NCBI GenBank assembly: GCA_002102555.1
Contig: MCFL01000058.1
Span: forward strand, 62,001 to 126,000
DNA length: 64,000 bases
Origin: Catenaria anguillulae PL171
Taxonomy: Eukaryota > Blastocladiomycota > Blastocladiomycetes > Blastocladiales > Catenariaceae
Reading direction: 5' to 3'
The position numbers were made by a program, and so were the translations under genes. Below the pieces are notes generated by a model. It did not search any database, was not told where the DNA came from, and saw nothing but the letters and a program-made list of their open reading frames with translations. This document shows, piece after piece, positions 9,785-20,477 of the stretch. Positions within the stretch are counted from its first letter, which is position 1, and every line of letters begins with the position of its first letter.

Positions 9785-11904
9785 TCAAATCTTGAGCCGC
9801 TTGAGAGGGTCACTCCTCCTCTGCTTCTTTGCAAACCCACCCTTGCCACCACTGTGGTGCCCCTGCCTCTTCCTCTTCTTGCTCTTGTCACCCTCGGCCT
9901 CGGGCTTGTGGAACCTCACATTCATCACCTTGACCTCCTTGACACCCTCGGGCAACAAGTACGCTGGCGTGTTCTTGAGATGCGCTTGCGTCCGTGTTGG
10001 CGCCAAGGGTTGATCCCGCCGCAAAAACGCCAAATCCTTTGCGTGGTCCTCAAAGTGAGCACGCAGCTTTTCACTGCGAAGCACCTCGCGCTTGAGCTCC
10101 GAGACACGCGCCTCGCGCACTGCAACCGATGTCACCGCACGCAACGCGTCCTCCATACGGTACCGGAATGCGTTGACTTGGGACTTGTTGAACACAAACG
10201 GTTGGATCGAGGCACCCAGCTGCTTTTGGTGGCGCTCAACGGCAACATAGATCTTGGCCTCGTTGAGCTTGGCCTGCGGCTTGATGTCAAACACGCGCGC
10301 GGATTGGTCGACGAGCACGAGCGACAGGACCATGCCCTTTCGGCCACCGCGGGCAGTGCGGCCAGCACGATGGACGTAGGCCTGTGGGGTCGCGGGCATG
10401 TCCATGTTGATGACGGCAGTCACGTTGTGGAAATCGATACCGCGAGACACGCCATGCTCCGAGTCTTGGCGGCGTTTGGGCTGAGGTTTTGCCGAGGAGG
10501 CGGCGGCAGGGGCGGATGATGATGATGATGACGATGCGGGCGAGTCCTCATCCGCCTGGTCCTCTGCCTCATCCTGCTCGTCGTCCGAGCTTTCGAATCC
10601 CTTCATATCCTCGTCGTCGTCGTCGTCGCTCGCATCGCCACTCGTGCCAGCCTTGGCTGACAACGACGGCTCCTCGGATTCGTCATCCGTGCTCTCAAAT
10701 CCCTTCATATCATCATCGTCGCTAAAACCATCTTGCTCCTCGTCCTCACCTTCAATCTCCTTGACTGCGCCCTCACCCACCACCATCTCGGCCACTGCCG
10801 ACCGCCCACCCTCATCCGTCGCAATCAAGATATCGTACGCGCCACGGTTAAACTCGGCCACAATGTGCATGCGCGAATTGAGCGGCAACTCCGAGTTCAA
10901 CACGACCGACTTGATGGCAAACTGCTCCAAGAACAAACGTACGCGGAACGCACGGTCAATCGAGTTGACGAAAATCATAATCTTGCCCTTGATAAGCTTA
11001 AGCTTGAGGATAAAATAGAGGAGCAAAAACTTTTCCTTGTCGCCATCTTTGCCGGGGCACTGGATCACGTATTGCGTCAGGTCCTCGTGGATACCTTCGG
11101 CAGAGGACAGATCCAAGTAGACTGGCTGCGTGAGCAACTTGGCGGCAAAATCGGACACTTTGCGTTCAAGGGTTGCAGACGCAAGGAAGGTTTGGTAGTG
11201 TGCCACGTCGGGGAGTTTGGTCGTAAGGCGGTGCATGTCGTCTTGGTAGCCAAACGACAGGAGCAAGTCGGCTTCGTCAATGACGAGGAACTTGACCGTG
11301 TGCAGGTACGTGTTGGGGAGGGAGGTGAGGAGTGGGAGGATACGAGCGGGGGTGGTGATGACGAGCTCGACGCCCTGAGCGAGTGCTTGCCTGGACACGA
11401 AACGAACAAGAGAGGGAATTGAATGAGGACAGCGCCGAGAATAAAATGTATCGCCTCAAGTACGCACAATTGCTGCACAACGTTTCCCTTGCCGCACAAA
11501 TTGACATGCTCCAACCGCTTCGAGTACTTGCAAAATGCGCGCAACATGGTCGCCACCTGCTCAGCCAATTCCGTCGTAGGCACAAGGATGAGTCCGCGTG
11601 GACCCAAAGCGGATGCTGAGGAGGCAGAGTCGTCCGAGCTCGGTTCGATGCGCGGATTCATTATCATGTAGTTGAGCATGGGGATCAGATACGCGGCCGT
11701 CTTTCCCGACCCAGTGCGTGCTTTGGTGGCGACATCGCGGCCTTGCAATGCGAGCGGAATGGCACGCTGCTGGACTGGTGTCGGCTCGCGGAAGCCAAGC
11801 GAGGCGATGGCCGATTGGATTTGTGGACACAGATCAAAGTCGGAGAAGTGGGCTGGGGTCGCGGCCGAGTCAGGCGGTGCTGATGACGTTGCTGCGGATG
11901 CCAT
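9785..11904 (-). CDS. DBP9: DEAD-box RNA helicase Dbp9/DDX56
   Basis: ATP-dependent RNA helicase of the Dbp9/DDX56 family, which acts in nucleolar 60S pre-ribosome assembly. Two exons (11904-11468 and 11390-9785; donor GTGCGT, junction QQL|LQAL) give 680 residues. In order: Q motif region starting FSDFDLCPQ at ~20, motif I ARTGSGKT at ~62, TTPARIL (Ib) at ~158, DEAD at 184-187, SAT at ~213, then the second RecA domain with [21 protein letters not shown] and HRAGRTAR. A long acidic insert (about 110 residues) separates ATDEGG from RGIDF. It carries two copies of a DMKGFES[ST]DDE unit and Ser/Asp/Glu runs. DDX56 proteins also have an insert here, but this one is long. The C-terminus is Lys/Arg-rich (KKRKRQ), as expected for nucleolar targeting. 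Confidence 0.95.
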
Positions 11905-12395
11905 GGTGATTTAATGCCGATGGGTTTTGGTTTCATGTACGAAACATCCATGCGTGATTGAACTCACCACCATTCATTCACGGGTGGAATCAAGCTGGAA
12001 CGGTGAGAAGGGGCAAAAGTGCATCCCTGTCCCATGCAGAGTCACGTGATTGGTATCGACAAGCAGGATGGTACATGGCTCTGTTCGCATGCTCACAATG
12101 AACATACGATGTACAGACGTATACCGATCTGGCAAACTGAAAAGTGCTTGCTTCTCATTGGCTTAGGATCCCAAGATTGTCACTTGCTTCCCAGAACCAC
12201 GGCATTTATCTCAATCGGCTGTGTGCCCCGCCTTTGCTCCACTATCGCATGCCAACCCCCCCACCACAACTGATCGCCTTCCAAGATCCAACGAAAGTGC
12301 CAGCAAGACAAACCGGAACTATATGCATTTAGAACGTTTCGCTTGAATCCCATTTGCACCAATACCTAAACAGATCCGTGTGCAGTCCCATCGCG
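11905..12395. promoter_or_regulatory. Divergent promoter region, DBP9 / histidine-kinase-like gene 1
   Basis: Separates two divergent genes. It contains a GTCACGTGAT E-box (CACGTG at 12043-12048) immediately followed by ATTGG, the reverse of a CCAAT box. These are sequence matches only; no binding factor is known. Confidence 0.4.
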
Positions 12396-14559
12396 ATGCC
12401 AGCTCCCGACACTGCCAAGCACGACGAGATCCCAGCGGTCGCGGGAACGTGCTTCCCAAACCATGTCAAGCCTGGGGATACTGGCTTTTGGAATGCAAAA
12501 AACCCAGCTTCCAATGCCGAAATGATTCTCACGACCTTGTCCTACGAGGTATGGATTGACTCTAGCACCCTGATAAGCCGTGTGGGCGAAAATGTCAAAA
12601 TCAATGACTGTCGGCCTTTTGTCTGCCAGACTCGGACCATGCTTACGAACATTGTGGGCTCGGCCGACACAATCAACTCGTTCCAATCGTCGCTCCCACC
12701 GGAACTGCGTGAATCGGCCCAGACTATCATGCAATCGTCGCGTCAGCTGCTGAGAACCATTCAATCCGTGTTTCTGTTGGTCAAGTTGAGCGAAAAGAGT
12801 CTCGGGGTGCAACCCAAACCAGTAAGCTTGTGTGAAGCACTCGTCGAAGCGTGCCAGCGAAATGAACGATTTGCTCGGTACATACGTTATCGATAGTCTT
12901 CCGACGAAACTTAAACTTGTGGTGCTGACTTAACGGATGCCCGCCGGACTGGGTAAACTTGGCCGATAGCGATCGCAAAATTCCCATTTCGGCCAGCTCG
13001 TCGGCCTTGTCGGATTGGGTCATGACCGACATCACTGCACTCGCGACTGTATTTGATCATTTCTTGGAGTTCTTTACCCGAAACCTGGCTCCCACAACAC
13101 CGCTGGATATCGACATGTCGTCGTCAATTATATCGGCCAAAGATTCCCAGGCACCTGTTCAGTGCAAGCACCTGATTCACATTCGGTTTGCCGGGAGGGG
13201 CACCAAGCTTCCGCCCGTCCTTGCACAGCGGATTGCCGGTCTGCCCATCAAGCACTCGTTCCTGGACGTGCTTCGCAAGATGCAAGTGCTTCCATCGTAT
13301 GACTGCCTGCTCTTCTCGGTCGCGCACGACGTGGTCCAACTCATGGGTGGATCCGTCAGTCCGCTCGAGAATGGAATCGTCATCAACCTGCCGCTTGTGG
13401 AAACGACCGCTCCGCCGCCAGGCCAGTTCGTCGACTCTTCCGAAGGCTTGAACGATATCCGCGCCCAGAAGCAACAAGAGCAGCAACAAGCAACCAAGGT
13501 TAGCCCCACAACCGCTCAATCGCCAGCCAAGAAGGCGGTGCCAGAGATCCAGACTGGCGGCGACCACTTTGTCTCGGCGCACTCATCCATTGACCGTTCG
13601 GCAGGAGACCAGCAGCAGCAAGGCGGTGTCATTCAGGCTCCAGAATTGCCCACAATCACGTCCGTCTCCGGCTCGGGAATAACCTTGGCTGCATCGTCAA
13701 GCACACAATCGCCGCAAGGAAAGCAAACAAAGTCCAGTGTTGAAGGAACGGCCGGGGTTCCTCAAGTCGACGCAGCAACAGTGAGTCCTTCTCAGTCGCA
13801 TACCTTGAGGCTTCCCTCCATCAATGGCACTCTGGCAAACGGGTCAGTTGTCCGTGTGCTCCCGCTGTCCCAAGATGCCTGTCCCGTCCCGCACCAGAAG
13901 CCCGATGGCCCACCAGGCAAGCCAAAGTCTGAGCGTCACTTGCTCGTCGTTGTACGCGGCCCTTGTGCACTCGATTATTATCTTGTTCCTATCGGCACTC
14001 GCTCACATTTCCCACCGCACTGCACGCGCGCAAACCTTATGTGTAGGAAGACAATATGATCAACCAAAGGATTCTGCGCAACATGCTGCACAAGCTCGGG
14101 TACACGCAAATCACGTTTGCGGCCGATGGTGCAGATGCCCTGTTCCACTACAATTCACTCAAGGACGAGGGCAAGTATTTCGATGTGATTCTCATGGACA
14201 TTTCGCTTCCTTCACTGTCGGGCAACGACACGTGTGCGTGGATCCGGCAAAAGGACAGGACACAGGTCATTGTCATGTGCACGGCAGATACGCAGATGGT
14301 GGGCAATATGGCCAGATGGAAGGCATGTGGGTACGTCTGCTTTGATTTTCCCGCATGATGCCAGAACGAGGATGCATGCTGACGTGTTGCTCGTCTTAGA
14401 TACGACGACGCGATTGAAAAGCCTGTGTTTGTGGACGTGCTTTCCACTATTCTCAACCGCTGGCTGGAAAAGGGCGATGCCAGGAGGGCGAGACACGCGG
14501 CCAACATGCCCAGTGGTGCTGATGTGCGCGGTGCGGCCACTAACGCTCGGGTAAATTAA
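12396..14559 (+). CDS. Hybrid histidine-kinase-like protein 1 (phospho-acceptor His replaced by Tyr) with C-terminal receiver
   Basis: Five exons: 12396-12548, 12630-12877, 12970-13951, 14047-14330, 14400-14559, giving 608 residues. The first domain aligns with HisKA, but the H-box reads LSYE|TRTMLTNIVGSAD, with Tyr where the phosphorylated His should be; an intron falls right after SYE. The ATPase-like domain is degenerate: the N-box Asn is absent (FDHFLEFFTRNL) and there is no clear DxGxG, though LLFSVAHDVVQLMGG keeps the C-terminal HATPase shape. A Gln/Ser-rich linker follows. The receiver looks functional: EDN acidic pair, VILMDISLPSLSG with the phospho-acceptor Asp, Thr in VMCTAD, and Lys in IEKPV. 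This suggests a non-catalytic partner or phosphorelay receiver. Two introns share position and phase with the paralogue at 17150. The start 12396 is the first in-frame ATG. Confidence 0.85.
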
Positions 14560-14858
14560 ATTCAAACACCTGGACTCCCGCAAACGAGTTCAAGTTGAGT
14601 TGAGGAGGCCCTTGGAGTATGGGAACCTTGTAATTGTTTGTGTTGCTTTCGTTTACCGACCAAAATGCATCCCAACCGTTATCATTTGCCCTTTCTCTGC
14701 TCTCGATGTCAGTCTGCACGGTACTGCAGCGGCGGAAGAGTGCAGTCAACGAACGATTTTTTTATTCAACGTTGCGTCAAGCCAGCTTGAGCACGATGCG
14801 AAAGGTGATCATCGTCTGCATCCGTATGAAGCATGGAAGAGACATCGGAAACGTTGCG

Positions 14859-16265
14859 TCATGTATTCCGCTTGAAATGATTGCAGCAACCGGAACAAAG
14901 TGACTCTAACCATAATTCCATGTCCTTTCCTTTCGCATCGATCGCATCTGACGCGCTTCTCAACTCATTTGGTGGTTGGAACTTCGAGAAGAAGTCCTTG
15001 TCCAAATCCTCAGGAAAGTCAAAGTCCAACCATAGGCCGGCCGAACTTGTGACTCGCGAGAGCATGACGTAGAGGCTTGCCCAACTTGACTTGCTCGCGA
15101 CAGGGTTATGCACACATAGTGAGTCGAGCGTCAAGCCTTGAACGCCGTACATTGTTAGGGCATAACCAGGCACCAAGGGGTACTGTCGAATCGACACCTC
15201 AACCGGCAACTCCCTCAGCTTGTTCGTCAGGAATTCCGTGCTCTTCAGTGGCAACGCAATGACATTTGGTGGCCAGTCTGCTGGCAGGCTTGGGTCCAAT
15301 TTGGGGCCGTCGGCAGAGAAAGCATCAACCTGAACGAAAACGTGCGCCGGAGGTGATGATGGCGTGACAATGTTTGGGGAATCACTCTCTGCTTGGGCAA
15401 ACTTCGTGTCTGCAGGGAAGCTGATATGGAACACTGTGACTAGTTCCCCATTAGCTAGCTTGAGATCTATGCACGAGTTGTCCGTGATTCGCGCCCTCAT
15501 GCCGACAAAGATGGGCAACAGTGCCAGGAGGTTTCCCGTCTCGCGGTCATTCTGCGAACGGAGCTGCCTCTTCTCAGACGCGGTGAGGCCTGGAACCGAC
15601 TCGTTCACGCCAAGACCTGCTGGTAGGAGGAATACCCGCAACGGATCGGGGTTAACATGGCCGTCCTCGTCAGGGGTAGAGTCGGCAATCAGTCTTTTGC
15701 GCGCGATTTTCCGAACGACCGCCCAATTTATCTGGTGGCGGTCAACGTTCGAGTTTGTCACGATCGTGGGGGACTTCATAGAAAATCTTGAGACAAATGA
15801 CGGATCTGTCTGGTCTATTTCGCCGGATGTTCTTGAAGTCAAGATCTGCTTAGAAGGGGCCGGATACTGTCCTCGCCTGGCAAGCATCATGGCAATCTTC
15901 CATGGCAAGTCAAAGTCAAACCTCTTGCTGTCGTTGAGGCACAAAACGCCAATCAAAGACCGAAACAGTTCCAGGCCTCGTGCAGAGCTGTCTGCTCTTT
16001 TCTTCTTGGATTTTGTGACCAAGCCTGCAGCACACAAAGCCATGTACAAGCTGATTCCTTTGACTGGAGGCAGTTGATAAAAGTCGCCTGTGAGCAAGAC
16101 CAGGCATCCGCCGAAGACGAAGTGTGGTTGCTGGCGGTACAGGCGCAGAGACTTATCAACGGCGTCCAGAAGGCTTGGTGCTGTGTATACGCAAAAGATT
16201 ACTGGTGCTGGGCGTCTCCTCCTCGACAACAAAAACAACCTGATCGTTCTTATGAATGCGTTCAA
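14859..16265 (-). pseudogene. Truncated Pif1-like DNA helicase remnant
   Basis: A minus-strand open frame of about 468 codons with the C-terminal half of a Pif1-family helicase: LLDAVDKSLR, VLLTGDFYQLPPV (motif III), YALTMYGVQGLTLDSL and SLYVMLSRVTS near the end. It lacks an ATG at its upstream end, and no Walker A (GxxGxGKS/T) is seen in any frame of the following 600 bases upstream. Where a Walker B (DExS) should precede LLDAVDK, the frame reads VIFCVYTAPS. A second frame upstream (16160-16330) carries VVFVVEEETPS, which could be a shifted Walker B. I read it as a decayed copy, perhaps from a mobile element carrying Pif1-like helicase, inserted between two paralogous genes. A functional spliced gene with unseen 5' exons is less likely. 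Confidence 0.6.
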
Positions 16266-16551
16266 GTCCCAACCACTCCCAATTTCCGAGGATCATGTGG
16301 CCGATCTGCCCACCAGTAGCTCCGGGGCTTCCCCTCAAGCCCGTACGCATTTCCATTGCCCCTGATCTCCGTTTCCAACAGCGAGACTTACAATCCTTCC
16401 TTCCGTTTGACTTCAGGCGTGGTGAACCGTAGGACCGCGTGAATAAGTCTACGTCTTGTCTGATGCGCCGCCTTTACTCTTTCTTGTGAACCTTTGAAGC
16501 AATGTCAATGTGTTTGATGTGACCGCATTTCTCTTCGATTGTTTACGTTTT

Positions 16552-16665
16552 CCTTGACCAAATACATTTACACCTGCCTGCTGCCAAGTTGCCGCAGCCT
16601 TGACCAAACGAATTTCCACCTGCCTGCTGCCAAATTATACCTGCCTGCTGCCTAGGTTGCCGCAT
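16552..16665. repeat. Cluster of short direct repeats (ACCTGCCTGCTGCC motif, three copies)
   Basis: ACCTGCCTGCTGCC occurs near 16572, 16618 and 16639. Two copies are preceded by CCTTGACCAAA (16552 and 16598) and two are followed by GTTGCCGCA. The arrangement implies a ~46-base unit duplicated and then partly re-duplicated. It sits just beyond the 5' end of the helicase remnant, so it may be part of the decayed element. Confidence 0.7.
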
Positions 16666-16760
16666 GTTCGGCTTTGACTTTTGAGGTGGGCCTTGATCAC
16701 GTGGGACCAGAAAGAGGCTTGACGGGCGCGAGGTCCTGGGGGAAAATCCTGACAGATACT

Positions 16761-16805
16761 TCAGGTGACCTGATGATCACCTTTCGCATTGGCTAGAACC
16801 AATCG
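16761..16805. promoter_or_regulatory. Palindrome and inverted CCAAT pair upstream of histidine-kinase-like gene 2
   Basis: TCAGGTGACCTGA (16761-16773) is self-complementary except for its centre. CGCATTGGCTAGAACCAATCG (16785-16805) holds ATTGG and CCAAT facing each other around CTAG. Both could bind dimeric factors; this is sequence appearance only. Confidence 0.3.
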
Positions 16806-17149
16806 CCTCGGACAGTTCCATCAATCGTGATCGAACACTCGGGCTAAGTTCACCATGGTGGGCTCGTTTGGAGTGGCATTTCTTGACCCAATCCGATCTT
16901 GGGCTGCACATCATGCCTTCCTGGTTCCCGGCCGGCTAGTGAGAGGAAGCTCATAAATGACTCGTCGGAATTTCACAGTGTTTCACAAAGTTATTGGATG
17001 AAATACACCATCAGTGGGAACGCCATTTCCGCGGTCGGATCGGGCTCTTTAAATCTGCATGATCGCACCTGTCCTCACCTTGTCCCTCGCTCCAGATGTA
17101 TTGACAGGATCACACGGATCCATATAGACACCTATACAAGCCCTTCACC

Positions 17150-19451
17150 ATGAAGCTCAAGCACTTCCTCTCGCGCAACGTCCTCACGAGCCAGCCGCCC
17201 CCCGTGAAAGAACCTGCCGGATCTACGCCAACGTCTGGCCCACCGAGTGCCATGGGCAGCTCCATCTTGGCGACCAATTCCCACACCTCTGCACCCCCCG
17301 AGCAACTCTTGGCGGCTCTTTCGTATGAGGCACGCACCGCCCTTACCAATATCGTCGGTTCGGCCGACATCTTGGGGCAACACCGTGACGACATGCCGTC
17401 CGATGTGCGCGACGCGGCAGGGACCATCTTGCAGTCGTCCAGGCTGCTGCTGCGCGCCGTGGATGCCGTGTTTTTGTTGACGAGCTTGCAGCACAGTAAC
17501 GTGGATATGAATATGGAGGCAGTGGATATTTGCGAGGTGTTGGCGCGTGCATGCGAACATTCAGCCCAACTTGTGACGTGCGTGTGATTTCATCCTTCAC
17601 TTCACTTGACGTGATAACTAGACAATATTGACAACTTGTCTTGGCTGATTCACCTCTCAGGGAACGCAACGTAAACCTGCAAGTCGACGGCAACTTGTCA
17701 CACAAATGGTACTCGACCGATGTCCGCGGTCTCGGTATGGTCCTCGACCATATTCTCGAGTTGCTGGTTCGCCAAACGGATGCATCAAGCACGCTCCGCC
17801 TCGGGGTGTCAGCCTACATTAGCCAAGTGGAAGTGGGCAAAGCGGGCCTCAAATTCCGCTTCATTCACGAAGGCAAACCCCTCGCGCCACACATTGAGTA
17901 CACTTTGTCCACGTTCAACAACACTCAAGCGCCCATGGCCCGCCCGGGGGTGTCTGCCGGGTCGCCCTACGACTACCTACTGCTTGCCGTTGCCAACCGC
18001 GTGGCGCGCCTTCTCGGCGGATCCATTCAACCCATCACGGGCACATCGGGATCCGGACTCGCTCTTGACCTGCCTTGCGTGTCACCGGCCGACCCCGTGC
18101 TCGTCTTTAAGCAAGAATCGCCGAGCTCGTCGCCCATGGCCGCGAAAAACTCGCCGCCCATGCCCAATTTTGTGGGCGCAGCCGGTGCGGCCGTGCTCAT
18201 GCGCCAAGTGGATGAAGCAGACGACGGTTCCGCGGGCCAAGCACCCGTGCTGAGGCGGTCGAGCCAGCCTCCCAACACGCGCAAACGGTCGTCCATCTCG
18301 TCGACGGCAACGGCAACGGCCGCGGCAGTCGTGGGGCAGGCAGCAATTCGGTTGAGTCCGGCGTCGTCGCATATGGCCCCGCCAGAGGTGGTGGATGGCG
18401 GCACGTTGGTTGGCGGCAGCGGGACCAGGGGCGGCGCGGGGGAGGCGCAAGCTGCGCCGCCGACGGCCCTCATGGGCGCGTCGTTTATGGAGGCCATGAT
18501 GTCGGTTGCGCCAATGAGTGTGCCCAAGCCCAGTAGTGGAGATGCGTGGGCCGATTCCAAGTCAGGTCAGGAAACGCCAGTGTCGTTCGCCGCGGAAAAT
18601 CAAGTAGACAAGCAGCAAATGGCGACCGTGTCACAACCGACGCCTGCCAGTGCGACGACGGGTCCGGATGCAAGTGCCATGGATGCGCCGGCGAATGGTA
18701 CAACGCCACCGTCTGCTGATACACAGACACATGCGCAGACGGCCGTGGACGTCAACGGCAACCCACAGCAGGTGTGGATTTGTCCTCCCGACGACGTTCT
18801 TGTTCCGCCCAAGAAGAAGCACGAGCGCCAAGTGCTTGTGGTGGTACGCTAATACTTGATCGCGTTTTTATGCAGCCATTCCCAAGATTTGTCTCACGCT
18901 GTTTCAACCTTGATACATAGGAAGACGACATGATCAACCAGCGCATCATCCGTGCCATGCTCACCAAGCTCGGGTACAAACAAATCACATTTGCCGCCGA
19001 CGGCGCCGACGCCTTGTTCCACTACAACTCGATGAAGGAAGAGGGCAAGTACTTTGACATTATTTTGTTGGACCAATCGCTGCCGTCGCTGTCTGGCGAC
19101 GACACATGTGCACGCATCCGACGCAACGACCGAACCCAAGTCATCATCTCGTGCTCTGCCAATGCACAGCTGACGGCCGACCCAGAACTGTGCCGCGCGC
19201 TAGGGTACGACGAGGCCATCAACAAGCCCATTTACTTGGACTTGCTTGCCGAGGTGTTGAATCGGTGGACGATTGCTGGGGACGCGCGGAGGCTCAGGCA
19301 TACAAAGCGCAAGTTGAAGCATGAGGCGATTGCGGCAGGGCTGGCCGTCACGACGGCGTCGTTTGCGGCAACTGCAACGTCTTCGGTGCTTGCGTCGGCG
19401 GCGGCGGCTGTCGCGACGTTGGCGGCAGCGAATGGTGGGCAGGGACAATGA
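17150..19451 (+). CDS. Hybrid histidine-kinase-like protein 2 (His replaced by Tyr) with C-terminal receiver
   Basis: Three exons (17150-17577, 17661-18843, 18921-19451) give 713 residues. The HisKA-like part reads LLAALSYEARTALTNIVG, where a canonical H-box would read SHEIRTPL; Tyr replaces the phospho-acceptor His. The ATPase-like domain lacks the N-box Asn (LDHILELLVRQT) and a clear G1 box, but keeps LLLAVANRVARLLGGSI and GSGLALDLP. A long Ala/Ser/Pro linker follows. The receiver is intact: EDD acidic pair, IILLDQSLPSLSG with the acceptor Asp, SCSAN, and Lys in INKPI. The tail is Ala/Thr-rich. It is a clear paralogue of the gene at 12396: the receivers are near-identical in several blocks (GYxQITFAADGADALFHYNS), and the introns before the ATPase-like part and before the receiver are shared. 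The paralogue has two additional introns. Confidence 0.88.
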
Positions 19452-20477
19452 TACAGATGGAGGCGCGAAGCTGTCGATGTGGGAAATGGGATCGAATTGA
19501 AAGAATTAGTCGCCAGTCATTCCCCCGCCCCATGGCAAACGGTGTCACGGCCCATGTTGACGAGAGGTTACCTACCACTTCATTTCGTGTTGATTCAATT
19601 TACGATACTCGTGTACATCATCAAGCTCTGATTCACTCTACATATACATTCCAACAATTCACCAAAATGGTGGGCAACGATTTGGGTGAAAGTATAGGCG
19701 TGGGAACATATTGGATGACAGAGGCAAATGAGAAATTGACTGCAATGCCAAGAATCTTGCTGCCGACGTCGACGTCTTGGCACAGCGACTCAAGAATAGA
19801 TGTACTCGTCACATGTACACTGAGATGGGGAGCGGGAATAGATAGACTCCACTTCAATTGGCCTTGGTTTCTCCGTCGCATGACCTGTACCAAGACAAGT
19901 TGCATATGGCCCTGACGGGACGGTGAAGGACTGGTTCCCATTGAGTTGAGCCATCGTCCGTCGTCCAAGGGCCAGGACGAGATTGAAGCTGAGAGGGTGA
20001 AGGGTGATGTTACAATGTTACAGATGCATTTGCAGACTGGCGGCGTGTTGGGATTGGGCTGGATTCCATCATTCAATTGTCCGCGAGAATTGAATGAAGC
20101 AGTGGTGTCTCTGCGTCTGTGCATCATGTGTTAATGCATTTGAGGGTGGCGGGGCGGAAAATTCATTGGGTGATGGCGTGGGCGTGAGCATGATGCACGC
20201 GAGTGTCGCGTTTTTTGCTGCATAGCAAACAACAGGCAACGGCATGCGGCAAGCCTCTGCCAGAGGTGGCCATGGGCGACAAACGCCTGCAACCGACGTC
20301 GGCGATGCACAACCTGACCAGGCACACTGCGAGCTGCACAGGAAACCACGAGCTCATGTTTGGCATCTCTGAATTGGTGATGCACATTTACAAATGCATT
20401 GCATCCCGTTCTTAAATCTGTACAGTTCTCAAAAGCTAACGTGTCATGTCGCCATTCCTTTTTTATTGACCGTGACC
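19452..20477. other. Intergenic region
   Basis: About 1 kb between two co-oriented genes. No coding signal in any frame, no RNA gene and no clear repeat. It should contain the 3' UTR of the histidine-kinase-like gene and the promoter of the START-domain gene. Confidence 0.5.

Larger units (their letters stand above)
16266..17149. other. Spacer with short repeats and dyads upstream of histidine-kinase-like gene 2
   Basis: No gene. Holds the repeat cluster at 16552-16665, a CACGTG at 16698-16703, and two inverted elements at 16761-16773 and 16786-16805. The rest looks like ordinary promoter and 5' UTR sequence. Confidence 0.5.

Noticed and set aside
16165-16215. A 22-base GTAATC...CACAG segment that could be an intron in the Pif1-like frame
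   Set aside because: It is too short, its removal does not produce a Walker B motif, and the gene is truncated anyway.
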